From the NCBI RefSeq assembly GCF_025215095.1, contig NZ_JALHAP010000065.1:1-64000 (forward strand): a stretch of DNA of 64,000 nucleotides, in the 5' to 3' direction. This document shows positions 41,955 to 51,204 of the stretch, piece by piece (positions within the stretch are counted from its first letter, which is position 1; each line of letters starts with the position of its first letter). Below the pieces are notes generated by a model. The model was not told where the DNA came from. It saw only the letters and a list, made by a program, of their open reading frames with translations, and searched no databases. A program made the translations under genes and the position numbers. The DNA comes from Dryocola boscaweniae. Its GTDB lineage: Bacteria; Pseudomonadota; Gammaproteobacteria; Enterobacterales; Enterobacteriaceae.

Positions 41955-42779
41955 ATGCAGTTCTCTAAAATGCATGGCCTCGGTAATGACTTTATGGTCG
42001 TCGACGCGGTGACACAGAATGTCTATTTCTCCCCCGAGCTGATCCGTCGCTTATCGGATCGTCATCTCGGTGTGGGTTTCGATCAGTTGCTGGTGGTTGA
42101 ACCGCCTTACGATCCCGATCTCGATTTCCATTACCGCATCTTCAACGCCGACGGCAGCGAAGTTTCGCAGTGCGGTAACGGCGCACGCTGTTTTGCCCGT
42201 TTTGTGCGCCTGAAAGGATTGACCAACAAACGTGACATCCGCGTAAGCACGGCGAATGGACGCATGGTGCTGAGCGTAACCGATGATGAACTGGTGCGCG
42301 TCAATATGGGCGAACCAAACTTCGAACCGTCAGATGTGCCGTTCCGCGCAAACAAAGCGGAAAAAACTTATATTATGCGTGCGGCCGAACAGACGATTAT
42401 GTGCGGCGTGGTATCGATGGGAAACCCGCATTGCGTGATTCAGGTGGACGACGTAGCCACCGCGGCTGTTGAAACCCTGGGGCCGGTTATGGAAAACCAC
42501 GAACGTTTCCCGGAGCGGGCGAACATCGGTTTCATGCAGGTTGTTACCCGCGAACACATCCGCCTGCGCGTCTTTGAGCGTGGCGCGGGCGAAACACAAG
42601 CTTGTGGCAGCGGTGCCTGTGGCGCCGTGGCCGTTGGCATTCAACAAGGTTTACTGGCGGAGCAGGTTCGTGTCGAACTGCCCGGCGGTCGCCTTGATAT
42701 CGCCTGGAAAGGGCCGGGAAATCCGTTGTTTATGACCGGCCCGGCGGCCCATGTCTATGATGGATTCATACATCTATGA
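41955..42779 (+). CDS. dapF: Diaminopimelate epimerase
   Basis: A 274-residue PLP-independent racemase that converts LL- to meso-diaminopimelate for lysine and peptidoglycan. The two catalytic cysteines are in [13 protein letters not shown] (Cys 73) and [13 protein letters not shown] (about Cys 217). The ATG at 41955 gives [21 protein letters not shown] as in E. coli; an ATG four codons upstream is less likely. It overlaps yigA by 4 nt. Confidence 0.97.
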   Translation: MQFSKMHGLGNDFMVVDAVTQNVYFSPELIRRLSDRHLGVGFDQLLVVEPPYDPDLDFHYRIFNADGSEVSQCGNGARCFARFVRLKGLTNKRDIRVSTANGRMVLSVTDDELVRVNMGEPNFEPSDVPFRANKAEKTYIMRAAEQTIMCGVVSMGNPHCVIQVDDVATAAVETLGPVMENHERFPERANIGFMQVVTREHIRLRVFERGAGETQACGSGACGAVAVGIQQGLLAEQVRVELPGGRLDIAWKGPGNPLFMTGPAAHVYDGFIHL

Positions 42780-43480
42780 AGAACGCCGAGGAACTGCAAG
42801 AAGCCGTACTGGAGCTCAATGATAACGCCGTGGCGGAATATCTGCTGCGCCACCCCGACTTCTTTATTCGCAACGCCCAGCAGGTAGAACAAATGCAGGT
42901 GCCGCACCCGATACGCGGCACCGTATCGCTGGTGGAGTGGCATATGGCACGCAGCCGTAACCACATCAATCGCCTTGAGGAAAACATGAACCTGCTGATG
43001 GAGCAGGCGAATGCCAATGAAGGGCTGTTCTATCGGCTGCTGAAATTACAGGGCCGCCTCGCCTCAGCCACCAGTTTGCAGGAGATGCTCAATCGACTGC
43101 ATCGCTGGGCGCGTGAAATGGGGTTGGCTGGCGCTAACGTGCGTCTTTTTGCCGATCGCTGGCGCATTGGCGCGCCTTCTGATTTCACCCATCTGGCGCT
43201 CAACCGCCAGGCCTTCGAGGCGCTGCGTATTCAGCGGTTGGGCGATAATCAGCACTACCTGGGGCCGTTAAACGGGCCAGAGCTGCTGGTGGTGTTGCCA
43301 CAGGCAAAAGCGATTGGTTCGGTAGCGATGTCGCTGATGGGCAACGATGCCGATCTTGGCGTGCTGCTCTTTAGCAGCCGTGACGCACAGCATTATCACG
43401 AAGGGCAGGGCACCCAGTTGCTGCACGAACTGGCGCTGATGCTGCCGGATTTGCTGGAGCGCTGGATTGAACGCGTATGA
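42776..43480 (+). CDS. yigA: DUF484 protein YigA
   Basis: A 234-residue DUF484 protein with a coiled-coil N-terminal region and a GAF-like C-terminal domain. It matches E. coli YigA (235 aa). Its function is not established. The family sits next to xerC in many gammaproteobacteria. Both ends overlap neighbours by 4 nt (dapF and xerC), so it is made as part of the dapF-yigA-xerC-yigB unit. Confidence 0.93.
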   Translation: MKNAEELQEAVLELNDNAVAEYLLRHPDFFIRNAQQVEQMQVPHPIRGTVSLVEWHMARSRNHINRLEENMNLLMEQANANEGLFYRLLKLQGRLASATSLQEMLNRLHRWAREMGLAGANVRLFADRWRIGAPSDFTHLALNRQAFEALRIQRLGDNQHYLGPLNGPELLVVLPQAKAIGSVAMSLMGNDADLGVLLFSSRDAQHYHEGQGTQLLHELALMLPDLLERWIERV

Positions 43481-44382
43481 CCGTTTCACCGCTGCAACCG
43501 TCCGTTGATGGCTTTCTCAGATATCTGAAGGTTGAGCGTCAGCTCAGCCCCTTAACTCTGCTTAACTATGGCCGCCAGCTTGAAACCATTATTCATCTGC
43601 TTGATGAGATGGGCCTGAAAGCCTGGCAGGAGTGCGATGCGGCAGGCGTGCGTTCTCTGGCGGTTCGTAGCCGTAAAGCGGGCCTTGGGCCATCAAGCCT
43701 TGCGCTGCGTCTTTCCGCCTTGCGCAGCTTCTTCGACTGGCTGATTAGCCAGGGCGAGCTGAAAGCCAATCCTGCAAAAGGAATTTCAGCGCCTAAAGCG
43801 GGGCGCCATCTGCCAAAAAATATCGACGTGGACGATGTTAATCGCCTGCTGGATATCGATCTTAACGATCCGCTCGCCGTACGCGATCGCGCCATGCTTG
43901 AAGTGATGTACGGCGCAGGCCTGCGTCTTTCGGAACTGGTGAATATGGATTGCGGGCATATCGATCTCTCCACCGGTGAAGCATGGGTGACAGGTAAAGG
44001 CAGCAAAGAGCGTCGCTTGCCGGTGGGTAGATCTGCCGTGATCTGGATTGAGCACTGGCTCAGCCTGCGCGAGCTGTTTGGCCCGGATGACGACGCGCTG
44101 TTTCTCTCGAAGCAGGGTAAACGTATCTCTGCCCGCAACGTACAAAAACGCTTTAGCGAGTGGGGAATCAAACAGGGGCTGAACAGCCACGTTCATCCGC
44201 ATAAACTCCGTCACTCTTTTGCCACGCATATGCTGGAATCAAGCGGAGATTTACGCGGCGTACAGGAGCTGCTCGGTCATGCGAACCTGTCCACCACACA
44301 AATCTATACTCACTTAGACTTTCAACATTTAGCCTCGGTGTATGATGCCGCGCATCCACGCGCCAAACGGGGGAAATCGTAA
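43477..44382 (+). CDS. xerC: Tyrosine recombinase XerC
   Basis: A 301-residue tyrosine recombinase that with XerD resolves chromosome dimers at dif. The N-terminal SAM-like core-binding domain covers residues ~5-95. The catalytic residues read as Arg151 (GAGLRLSEL), Lys175 ([10 protein letters not shown]), His243 and Arg246 ([10 protein letters not shown]), His269 ([11 protein letters not shown]) and Tyr278 (IYTHLDF). It is three residues longer at the N-terminus than E. coli XerC. Confidence 0.97.
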   Translation: MTVSPLQPSVDGFLRYLKVERQLSPLTLLNYGRQLETIIHLLDEMGLKAWQECDAAGVRSLAVRSRKAGLGPSSLALRLSALRSFFDWLISQGELKANPAKGISAPKAGRHLPKNIDVDDVNRLLDIDLNDPLAVRDRAMLEVMYGAGLRLSELVNMDCGHIDLSTGEAWVTGKGSKERRLPVGRSAVIWIEHWLSLRELFGPDDDALFLSKQGKRISARNVQKRFSEWGIKQGLNSHVHPHKLRHSFATHMLESSGDLRGVQELLGHANLSTTQIYTHLDFQHLASVYDAAHPRAKRGKS

Positions 44383-45098
44383 TGCATTTTTACCGCCCAA
44401 TTGGGCCGATTGCCGCGCTCACTTTCGATCTCGACGATACGCTGTATGACAACCGCCCGGTAATTGAACGCACCGAGCTGGAATCGCTGAGCTTTGTGCA
44501 GAATTATCATCCGAGCCTTAGCGCCTTAACAAAACCAGACTTTATGCGCCTGCGTCACGCTATCCGCCTGGCGGAGCCGGACATCTACCACGATGTGACC
44601 GAATGGCGCCGCCGCGCCGTTGAGCAGGCCATGTTAGACGCGGGCTTAACCGCAGAAGAAGCCGCTACGGGCGCCACCGCTTCTATGGCGAATTTCGCTA
44701 AGTGGCGCAGCCGCATCGACGTGCCGCAGGAAACGCACGATACGCTGGCAAAGCTTGCGCAAAAATGGCCGCTGGTGGCTATCACCAACGGTAATGCGGA
44801 GCCGCATCTGTTCGGGCTGGATAAGTATTTTAAATTTATTCTGCGGGCTGGCCCGCACGGGCGTTCCAAGCCGTTTAACGATATGTATTATCTTGCAGCC
44901 GAAAAGCTGGAAGTGCCGCTGGAGCATATCCTTCACGTGGGAGACGATCTCACAACCGACGTCGCAGGCGCGGTGCGCAGTGGTTTGCAGGCATGCTGGA
45001 TAAACCTGCGTGATGGCGACCTGATGCAGATAAATGACAGCCGCTTATTGCCACATCTGGAAATTTCGCGGTTGGCATCCCTCACCGCGCTGATATAA
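44382..45098 (+). CDS. yigB: HAD phosphatase YigB (FMN / riboflavin-pathway phosphatase)
   Basis: A 238-residue HAD-superfamily phosphatase, the same length as E. coli YigB. Motif I is [11 protein letters not shown] (nucleophile Asp, about residue 17), motif [12 protein letters not shown], motif III with Lys in [10 protein letters not shown] and motif [15 protein letters not shown]. In E. coli YigB dephosphorylates FMN and, with YbjI, the pyrimidine intermediate of riboflavin synthesis. Its start overlaps the xerC stop by one base. Confidence 0.95.
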   Translation: MHFYRPIGPIAALTFDLDDTLYDNRPVIERTELESLSFVQNYHPSLSALTKPDFMRLRHAIRLAEPDIYHDVTEWRRRAVEQAMLDAGLTAEEAATGATASMANFAKWRSRIDVPQETHDTLAKLAQKWPLVAITNGNAEPHLFGLDKYFKFILRAGPHGRSKPFNDMYYLAAEKLEVPLEHILHVGDDLTTDVAGAVRSGLQACWINLRDGDLMQINDSRLLPHLEISRLASLTALI

Positions 45099-45125
45099 TC
45101 GTCAGAACTCTGTATAAAATCCCAG
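45072..45125 (+). promoter_or_regulatory. uvrD promoter with LexA box
   Basis: A -35 TTGGCA (45072-45077), 16-bp spacer and -10 TATAAT (45094-45099) lie at the end of yigB. They are followed by CTGTATAAAATCCCAG (45110-45125), which fits the LexA half-site rule CTG-N10-CAG. The box covers the expected transcription start region, so uvrD should be SOS inducible as in E. coli. Confidence 0.85.
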
Positions 45126-45132
45126 GTATAAA

Positions 45133-45256
45133 TACTCGTCATACTTCGAGCTACAGATGCGTTGGCTGCACTCGCTCACCTCAGTCACTTACTTTATGTA
45201 AGCTCCTGAGGATTCCCGAGCTTGCCGCCTTCCCGTAACTCGAATTATTTAGAGTA
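45133..45256 (+). repeat. ERIC element in the uvrD 5' leader
   Basis: About 124 bp with the ERIC core (GCTCACCTCAGTCACTTACT and ATGTAAGCTCCTGAGGATTC, close to the ERIC2 and ERIC1R primer sites), imperfect inverted ends and TA at both borders. It lies between the LexA box and the uvrD start codon, ending 26 nt before the ATG, so it is transcribed as part of the mRNA leader. Confidence 0.93.
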
Positions 45257-45282
45257 TTCATACACTTTAAATGGCGGTGCCA

Positions 45283-47445
45283 ATGGACGTTTCTTACCTG
45301 CTCGATAGCCTCAATGATAAACAGCGCGAAGCCGTCGCGGCCTCGCGCAGCAACATGCTGGTGCTGGCCGGGGCAGGCAGTGGTAAGACGCGTGTGTTGG
45401 TGCACCGCATCGCGTGGCTGATGACGGTTGAAAACTGCTCGCCTTACTCCATCATGGCGGTGACCTTTACCAACAAAGCTGCGGCAGAAATGCGCCACCG
45501 TATTGGCCAGTTGATGGGGACCAGTCAGGGCGGCATGTGGGTCGGCACCTTCCATGGCCTGGCGCACCGTTTGCTGCGCGCGCACCATATGGACGCTAAT
45601 TTGCCGCAGGATTTTCAGATTCTGGATAGCGAAGATCAACTGCGTCTGTTAAAGCGCCTGATTAAGGCGCTGAACCTTGATGAGAAGCAGTGGCCGCCGC
45701 GCCAGGCCATGTGGTACATCAACGGCAAAAAAGACGAAGGCCTGCGCCCGCATCACATTGAAAGTTATGGCAACCCGGTTGAGCAAACCTGGCAGAAAGT
45801 GTATCAGGCCTATCAGGAAGCCTGCGATCGTGCGGGGCTGGTGGATTTCGCCGAGCTGCTGCTGCGCGCCCACGAACTCTGGCTCAATAAGCCGCATATT
45901 CTCAATCATTACCGCGAGCGTTTCACCAATATCCTGGTGGACGAATTTCAGGACACCAACAGCATTCAGTATGCGTGGATACGCCTGCTGGCGGGCGATA
46001 CCGGCAAGGTGATGATCGTGGGCGATGACGATCAGTCCATTTACGGCTGGCGCGGCGCCCAGGTAGAAAACATTCAGCGCTTCCTGACGGACTTTTCCGG
46101 CGCGCAAACCATTCGTCTTGAGCAGAACTACCGCTCGACGAACAATATTCTGAATGCGGCTAATGCCCTGATCGCCAACAACGCTGGCCGCCTGGGTAAA
46201 GAGCTGTGGACCGACGGCAGCGACGGCGAACCCATTTCTCTTTACTGCGCGTTCAACGAACTGGATGAAGCGCGGTTTGTGGTTAACCGCATTAAAACCT
46301 GGCAGGAGAAAGGCGGAGCGCTGGAACATTGCGCCATTCTCTACCGTAGCAACGCCCAGTCGCGTGTGCTGGAAGAGGCGCTGCTGCAGGTCGGCATGCC
46401 GTACCGTATTTACGGCGGAATGCGCTTCTTCGAGCGTCAGGAAATCAAAGACGCGCTCTCCTATCTGCGCCTGATTGCCAATCGTAACGATGATGCCGCT
46501 TTTGAACGCGTGGTCAATACGCCCACGCGTGGCATAGGCGATCGCACGCTGGATGTGGTGCGTCAGACCTCCCGTGACAAGCAGTTAACGCTCTGGCAGT
46601 CCTGCCGCCTGCTGCTGCAAGAGAAAGCGCTGGCCGGGCGCGCGGCTTCCGCTCTGCAACGCTTTATGGAACTTATCGACGCGCTGGCCCATGAAACTAT
46701 CGATATGCCGCTGCACGTGCAGACCGACCGGGTTATCAAAGATTCTGGCCTGAAGATGATGTACGAGCAGGAGAAAGGCGAGAAAGGCCAGACGCGTATC
46801 GAAAACTTAGAGGAGCTGGTGACGGCAACGCGCCAGTTCAGCTATCAGGACGAAGACGAAGATCTCATGCCGCTGCAGGCTTTCCTGTCGCATGCGGCGC
46901 TGGAAGCGGGCGAAGGGCAGGCGGATACCTGGCAGGACGCGGTTCAGTTAATGACGCTGCATTCCGCAAAAGGGCTGGAGTTCCCGCAGGTCTTTATCGT
47001 CGGCATGGAAGAGGGCATGTTCCCAAGCCAGATGTCGCTGGATGAAGGCGGTCGTCTGGAGGAAGAGCGCCGCCTGGCTTACGTTGGCGTCACGAGAGCG
47101 ATGCAAAAATTGACATTAACCTACGCGGAGACCCGCCGTCTGTACGGTAAAGAAGTTTATCATCGCCCGTCGCGTTTCGTTGGCGAACTGCCGGAAAACT
47201 GCGTGGAAGAGGTGCGTTTGCGAGCCAGCATCAGCCGGCCTGTCAGCCACCAGCGTATGGGAACGCCGATCTCTGAGAACGATTCAGGTTTCAGTCTTGG
47301 GCAGCGTGTTCGCCATGCGAAGTTTGGCGAAGGCACCGTCGTCAACCTGGAAGGAAGCGGTGAGCATAGCCGCGTGCAGGTGGCGTTCCCCGGGCAGGGA
47401 ATTAAGTGGCTGGTGGCCGCTTATGCACGTCTCGAAACGGTGTAA
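45283..47445 (+). CDS. uvrD: DNA helicase II UvrD
   Basis: A 720-residue superfamily 1A 3'-5' helicase for nucleotide-excision and mismatch repair, the same length as in E. coli. Walker A GAGSGKTR (about 29-36), [27 protein letters not shown] and AYVGVTRAMQKL motifs are in order. The C-terminal Tudor-like domain (LGQRVRHAKFGEGTVVNLEGSGEHSRVQVAF) contacts RNA polymerase and UvrB. The ATG at 45283 gives MDVSYLLDSLNDKQREAVAA; an ATG four codons upstream is not conserved. Confidence 0.97.
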   Translation: MDVSYLLDSLNDKQREAVAASRSNMLVLAGAGSGKTRVLVHRIAWLMTVENCSPYSIMAVTFTNKAAAEMRHRIGQLMGTSQGGMWVGTFHGLAHRLLRAHHMDANLPQDFQILDSEDQLRLLKRLIKALNLDEKQWPPRQAMWYINGKKDEGLRPHHIESYGNPVEQTWQKVYQAYQEACDRAGLVDFAELLLRAHELWLNKPHILNHYRERFTNILVDEFQDTNSIQYAWIRLLAGDTGKVMIVGDDDQSIYGWRGAQVENIQRFLTDFSGAQTIRLEQNYRSTNNILNAANALIANNAGRLGKELWTDGSDGEPISLYCAFNELDEARFVVNRIKTWQEKGGALEHCAILYRSNAQSRVLEEALLQVGMPYRIYGGMRFFERQEIKDALSYLRLIANRNDDAAFERVVNTPTRGIGDRTLDVVRQTSRDKQLTLWQSCRLLLQEKALAGRAASALQRFMELIDALAHETIDMPLHVQTDRVIKDSGLKMMYEQEKGEKGQTRIENLEELVTATRQFSYQDEDEDLMPLQAFLSHAALEAGEGQADTWQDAVQLMTLHSAKGLEFPQVFIVGMEEGMFPSQMSLDEGGRLEEERRLAYVGVTRAMQKLTLTYAETRRLYGKEVYHRPSRFVGELPENCVEEVRLRASISRPVSHQRMGTPISENDSGFSLGQRVRHAKFGEGTVVNLEGSGEHSRVQVAFPGQGIKWLVAAYARLETV

Positions 47446-47532
47446 GTTATAGAAATATCGCGCAATTTTTTCGTGCGCTGCTACCCTTTAAACCTCACTG
47501 GCATTTATTAGTCTGCGGTGTCCCGTTGCGTG

Positions 47533-47561
47533 TTGACGCCATATTTTTGGTGGCGTAACAT
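47533..47561 (+). promoter_or_regulatory. corA promoter
   Basis: A -35 TTGACG and -10 TAACAT spaced by 17 bp, about 35 nt upstream of the corL leader ORF. Confidence 0.78.
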
Positions 47562-47595
47562 GCGCGCACGATAACGGCTTAAGAGGACACTCGCC

Positions 47596-47652
47596 TTGGA
47601 CACACCCAGTAGATACTGGCTCAATTACCTGTCATCCAGGTACAACTTCTAA
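47596..47652 (+). CDS. corL: corA leader peptide CorL
   Basis: An 18-residue ORF (MDTPSRYWLNYLSSRYNF) from a TTG start, in the position of Salmonella corL. There, translation of corL in low Mg2+ changes the leader structure and exposes or hides a Rho loading site, so that Rho ends corA transcription early. The peptide spans a GC-rich hairpin (TACCTG/CAGGTA). The start codon and control mechanism are inferred from the Salmonella system. Confidence 0.65.
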   Translation: MDTPSRYWLNYLSSRYNF

Positions 47653-47815
47653 GGCTATCCTCTTATGCTGATGGCCTTAGTGGTTGTCGGCGACCTCATA
47701 TCTTTCTATCCCGTCGCAATGAGTCAGGCTGTTTAATGGTCTGAAACCTGTAATGTTTCTGTCTGTGTGCCAACCGAGCTGTCCCTGATATTTTTTTGCA
47801 TTGGGAGTCCCGGTC

Positions 47816-48766
47816 ATGCTGAGCGCATTTCAACTGGAAAACAATCGCCTGTCCCGTCTCGAAGTGGATGAGACCGATGACCTGACAAATTCTGTCTGGG
47901 TCGATCTGGTCGAGCCCGAAGAGAGTGAGCGGCAGCGTGTGCAAACGGAACTTGGCCAGAGCCTGGCAACCCGACCAGAGCTGGAAGACATCGAAGCATC
48001 CGCGCGTTTTTTTGAAGACGAAGACGGTTTGCACATTCACTCCTTTTTCTTCTTCGAAGATGCAGACGATCACGCCGGCAACAGCACCGTCGCGTTTACC
48101 ATCCGCGAAGGCCGCCTTTATACGCTGCGCGAACGCGAACTGCCTGCTTTTCGGCTCTATCGTATGCGCGCCCGCAGCCAGAATATGGTGGACGGCAACG
48201 CCTATGAACTGCTGCTTGATCTGTTTGAAACCAAAATTGAGCAACTGGCAGATGAAATCGAAAACATCTATAGCGATCTGGAAAAGCTAAGCCGGGTGAT
48301 CATGGAAGGGCAACAGGGCGATGAGTATGACGCCGCGCTCTCAACGCTTGCCGAACTGGAAGATATTGGCTGGAAGGTTCGCCTGTGCCTGATGGATACC
48401 CAGCGTGCGTTGAACTTCCTGGTGCGTAAAGCGCGTTTGCCTGGCGGCCAGCTTGAGCAGGCGCGTGAAATCCTGCGAGATATCGAATCCCTGCTGCCGC
48501 ACAACGAATCCCTGTTCCAGAAGGTTAACTTCCTGATGCAGGCGGCGATGGGCTTCATTAACATCGAGCAGAACCGCATCATCAAAATCTTCTCGGTGGT
48601 CTCGGTTGTGTTCCTGCCGCCTACGCTTGTGGCGTCAAGCTATGGGATGAACTTCGAATTTATGCCCGAGCTGAAACTGAGCTTCGGTTATCCGGCGGCG
48701 ATTATCGTGATGATCCTTGCCGGGCTTGCGCCTTATCTCTACTTTAAGCGCAAGAACTGGTTGTAG
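47816..48766 (+). CDS. corA: Magnesium/cobalt/nickel transporter CorA
   Basis: A 316-residue pentameric Mg2+ channel, the same length as in E. coli. A large acidic cytoplasmic domain leads to two C-terminal helices; the signature [11 protein letters not shown] at the pore mouth contains GMN, and the lysine-rich end is KRKNWL. The ATG at 47816 gives [17 protein letters not shown]. Its leader is 255 nt long from corL and presumably regulates expression. Confidence 0.97.
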   Translation: MLSAFQLENNRLSRLEVDETDDLTNSVWVDLVEPEESERQRVQTELGQSLATRPELEDIEASARFFEDEDGLHIHSFFFFEDADDHAGNSTVAFTIREGRLYTLRERELPAFRLYRMRARSQNMVDGNAYELLLDLFETKIEQLADEIENIYSDLEKLSRVIMEGQQGDEYDAALSTLAELEDIGWKVRLCLMDTQRALNFLVRKARLPGGQLEQAREILRDIESLLPHNESLFQKVNFLMQAAMGFINIEQNRIIKIFSVVSVVFLPPTLVASSYGMNFEFMPELKLSFGYPAAIIVMILAGLAPYLYFKRKNWL

Positions 48767-48781
48767 TTTGCCGGCAGCTTT

Positions 48782-48858
48782 GCCGGAGGCGCTGCGCTTA
48801 TCCGACCTACATCTCTTTGGTGATGATTGTAGGTCGGGTAAGCGTAGCGCCACCCGAC
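48782..48858. repeat. REP pair (BIME) after corA
   Basis: Two inverted REP units: GCGCTGCGCTTATCCGACCTACA and its partner TGTAGGTCGGGTAAGCGTAGCGCC, separated by about 20 nt. They lie between the convergent corA and the broken 3' end of rarD. Confidence 0.9.
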
Positions 48859-48874
48859 ATCATCACACCCACCG

Positions 48875-49426
48875 CTAGCCGATTTTCCGCAATCTTCTTT
48901 GCGCGTCCACGGCGATTTTCTTACGCACCAGCCCGTAGAACGCAAAGCTGAACGCCAGGCCCAGCGCGATTATCGGCAGCGAACCGAACGTCCAAAGCTG
49001 TACCAGTACGCCGCAGGCGGCAAGCGCCACCGCGACCCACTGCATTGCGCGAAAGCGTTCGCCGAGGAAAATCATGCCTAAGACGACGTTCACCAGCGGG
49101 TTAATGAAATAACCGAGGCTCGCTTCGAGCATGTGGTTGTTATTCACCGCCCAGATGAAAAGCAGCCAGTTGCCGCCGATAAGCACCGCAGAGAGCGCCA
49201 TCGCACATACCTTTTTGCGATTCTTACAGGCCTTTTTCACCTGCGGCCACTGACGGCTAAGGCTAATCAGCACCACCATAAAAAAGAACGACCAGATAAC
49301 GCGATGGGTGAGGATTTCATCCGCTGGAACGTAGTGAATCAGCTTGAAATAAGCAGGCGCGATGCCCCAAATTAAATACGCCGCGAGGGCAAGCAGCACG
49401 CCCTGGCGGGTTTGTTTCGCATCCAT
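48875..49426 (-). pseudogene. rarD: RarD, EamA-family permease, C-terminally truncated
   Basis: From MDAKQTRQGVLLALAAYLIWG to GLVRKKIAVDAQ the product follows E. coli RarD (296 aa) closely, then ends after nine unrelated residues at 183 aa. About 110 residues, including the last four or so of ten membrane helices, are missing. The break lies 17 nt from the REP pair that follows corA, which fits a deletion ending at that repeat. RarD was named for chloramphenicol resistance; the truncated form keeps one EamA half and is probably not functional. Confidence 0.85.
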
Positions 49427-49623
49427 GTAAAAACTCGTCGAAAGAATAGTGAGCGAATAGTAACAGGATTTACAGATTGATGACAAAGCACACAAAATTG
49501 AGAGACGAAAAGATCCCCAGAAAATAATAAGGAAAATCAATTAATTGATTTTCGCCACTTAGCTACAAAGGAGGAAAAACCACGCTTTTTCCTTCTTTGT
49601 CAGCCGTTTCAGGATTTATCTTC

Positions 49624-50094
49624 TCACCCCACCATATAGGTGGCCGTGGCGCTGGCGATATGGACCTGCTCTTCATTATGTAATTCCACTCGCGCCACCG
49701 CGACTTTGTTCCCGGCCCGCAGCAGACTGCTGCTTGCGGTAAAGCGCTGTCCCCGGCCCGGGCGCAAATAGTCCACGCGTAAATCGATAGTGCCCATTTT
49801 CGATAAACGCTGGCGCAGTTCTTCTTCACTGATGGTGTCATGGCGCGTCAGCGTGCTGCCTACGCAAACCAGGCCCGCCGCCACATCCAGCGCGGAGGCA
49901 ATGACGCCGCCGTGCAAAATGCTCTGCGCCCAGTTGCCAACCATCATCGGCTGATTATTAAATCCAAGCTGGGCAAAGGTTTTTTCATAGCGCTCCAGCT
50001 CAAGGCCCAGCGCGCGGTTAAACGGCATGTGATACACAAAAATTTCGCCAACCAGTTGAAGTGCGGATTCGGGAGTCAGTATGGAGCCGGACAT
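49624..50094 (-). CDS. yigI: Acyl-CoA thioesterase YigI (hot-dog fold)
   Basis: A 156-residue PaaI-like hot-dog thioesterase, matching E. coli YigI. Conserved features are [22 protein letters not shown] (catalytic helix region), [13 protein letters not shown] and the terminal ATATYMVG. E. coli YigI acts on medium- and long-chain acyl-CoAs. It is alone between rarD and pldA, on the minus strand. Confidence 0.93.
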   Translation of the reverse strand: MSGSILTPESALQLVGEIFVYHMPFNRALGLELERYEKTFAQLGFNNQPMMVGNWAQSILHGGVIASALDVAAGLVCVGSTLTRHDTISEEELRQRLSKMGTIDLRVDYLRPGRGQRFTASSSLLRAGNKVAVARVELHNEEQVHIASATATYMVG

Positions 50095-50271
50095 GGATCG
50101 TTCCTCGATCGAAAAAAGCCTGAATAAGTTAACTGAATGTGCATTTTATGCTTCATATTTGTTGCTTTCCACTTTAAGAAAGGTTGACCGCGCGAGACGC
50201 TCAGGAACTATGTAGAATGTCCGGCAGCTAATAATTCGATACTCATTTTCATGTTCAGGAGAACATTGTCG

Positions 50272-51141
50272 ATGCGCAAGTTTCTGGGATACTTGATGGC
50301 GGCGTGTTTGCTGCCTTTTACGGCCTACGCACAGGAAGCCACGATTAAAGAGGTTCATGACAAACCCGCCGTGCGCGGCAGCATCATTGCTAACCTGCTT
50401 CAGGAACATGACAACCCGTTCACGCTTTATCCGTACGATACTAACTACCTGCTCTATACGGTGACGGATGACCTGAACAAAGAAGCCATCGGTTCCTACA
50501 ACTGGTCAGATAACGCCCGCAAAGATGAAGTGAAATTTCAGCTAAGCCTCGCTTTCCCGCTGTGGCGCGGCATCCTTGGTTCTAATTCTGTGCTGGGTGC
50601 GTCTTACACGCAGAAATCCTGGTGGCAGCTTTCTAACCGCGGTGAGTCTTCTCCGTTCCGCGAAACCAACTATGAGCCGCAGCTCTTTCTCGGGTTTGCT
50701 ATGGACGATACATTTGCAGGCTGGACGCTGCGAGACGTGGAGTTTGGCTATAATCACAACTCCAATGGTCGATCCGATCCAACTTCCCGTAGCTGGAACC
50801 GCCTGTATGCTCGTCTGATGGCGGAAAACGGCAACTGGCTGGTTGAAGCGAAACCGTGGTACGTACTTGGCAGCACCGACGACAACCCGGACATCACCAA
50901 GTATATGGGTTATTACCAGCTAAAAATTGGTTACTCGCTGGGTGACGCAGTGCTGAGCGTGAAAGGCCAGTACAACTGGAACACCGGCTACGGTGGGGCA
51001 GAAATGGGCTTTAGCTATCCGGTCACCAAACATGTACGTCTGTATACTCAGCTCTACAGCGGCTACGGTGAGTCGTTAATTGATTACAACTTTAACCAGA
51101 CACGCTTCGGCGTAGGCGTTATGCTCAACGATCTGTTCTAA
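50272..51141 (+). CDS. pldA: Outer-membrane phospholipase A
   Basis: A 289-residue outer-membrane phospholipase, the same length as E. coli PldA. The signal peptide (MRKFLGYLMAACLLPFTAYA) is cleaved before QEATIKEV, and a 12-stranded barrel ends in Phe (GVMLNDLF). Catalytic His and Ser lie in GYNHNSNGRSDPTSRSWNRLY. The ATG at 50272 is 10 nt after AGGAGA; an in-frame ATG seven codons upstream is less likely. It degrades misplaced phospholipids in the outer leaflet. Confidence 0.96.
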   Translation: MRKFLGYLMAACLLPFTAYAQEATIKEVHDKPAVRGSIIANLLQEHDNPFTLYPYDTNYLLYTVTDDLNKEAIGSYNWSDNARKDEVKFQLSLAFPLWRGILGSNSVLGASYTQKSWWQLSNRGESSPFRETNYEPQLFLGFAMDDTFAGWTLRDVEFGYNHNSNGRSDPTSRSWNRLYARLMAENGNWLVEAKPWYVLGSTDDNPDITKYMGYYQLKIGYSLGDAVLSVKGQYNWNTGYGGAEMGFSYPVTKHVRLYTQLYSGYGESLIDYNFNQTRFGVGVMLNDLF

Positions 51142-51204
51142 AAAGTTGCAGTTTCTGACGCAGGCGCTGAAAATGGCGCCTGAATTTTTGGTGGTGGAGT
51201 GAGC

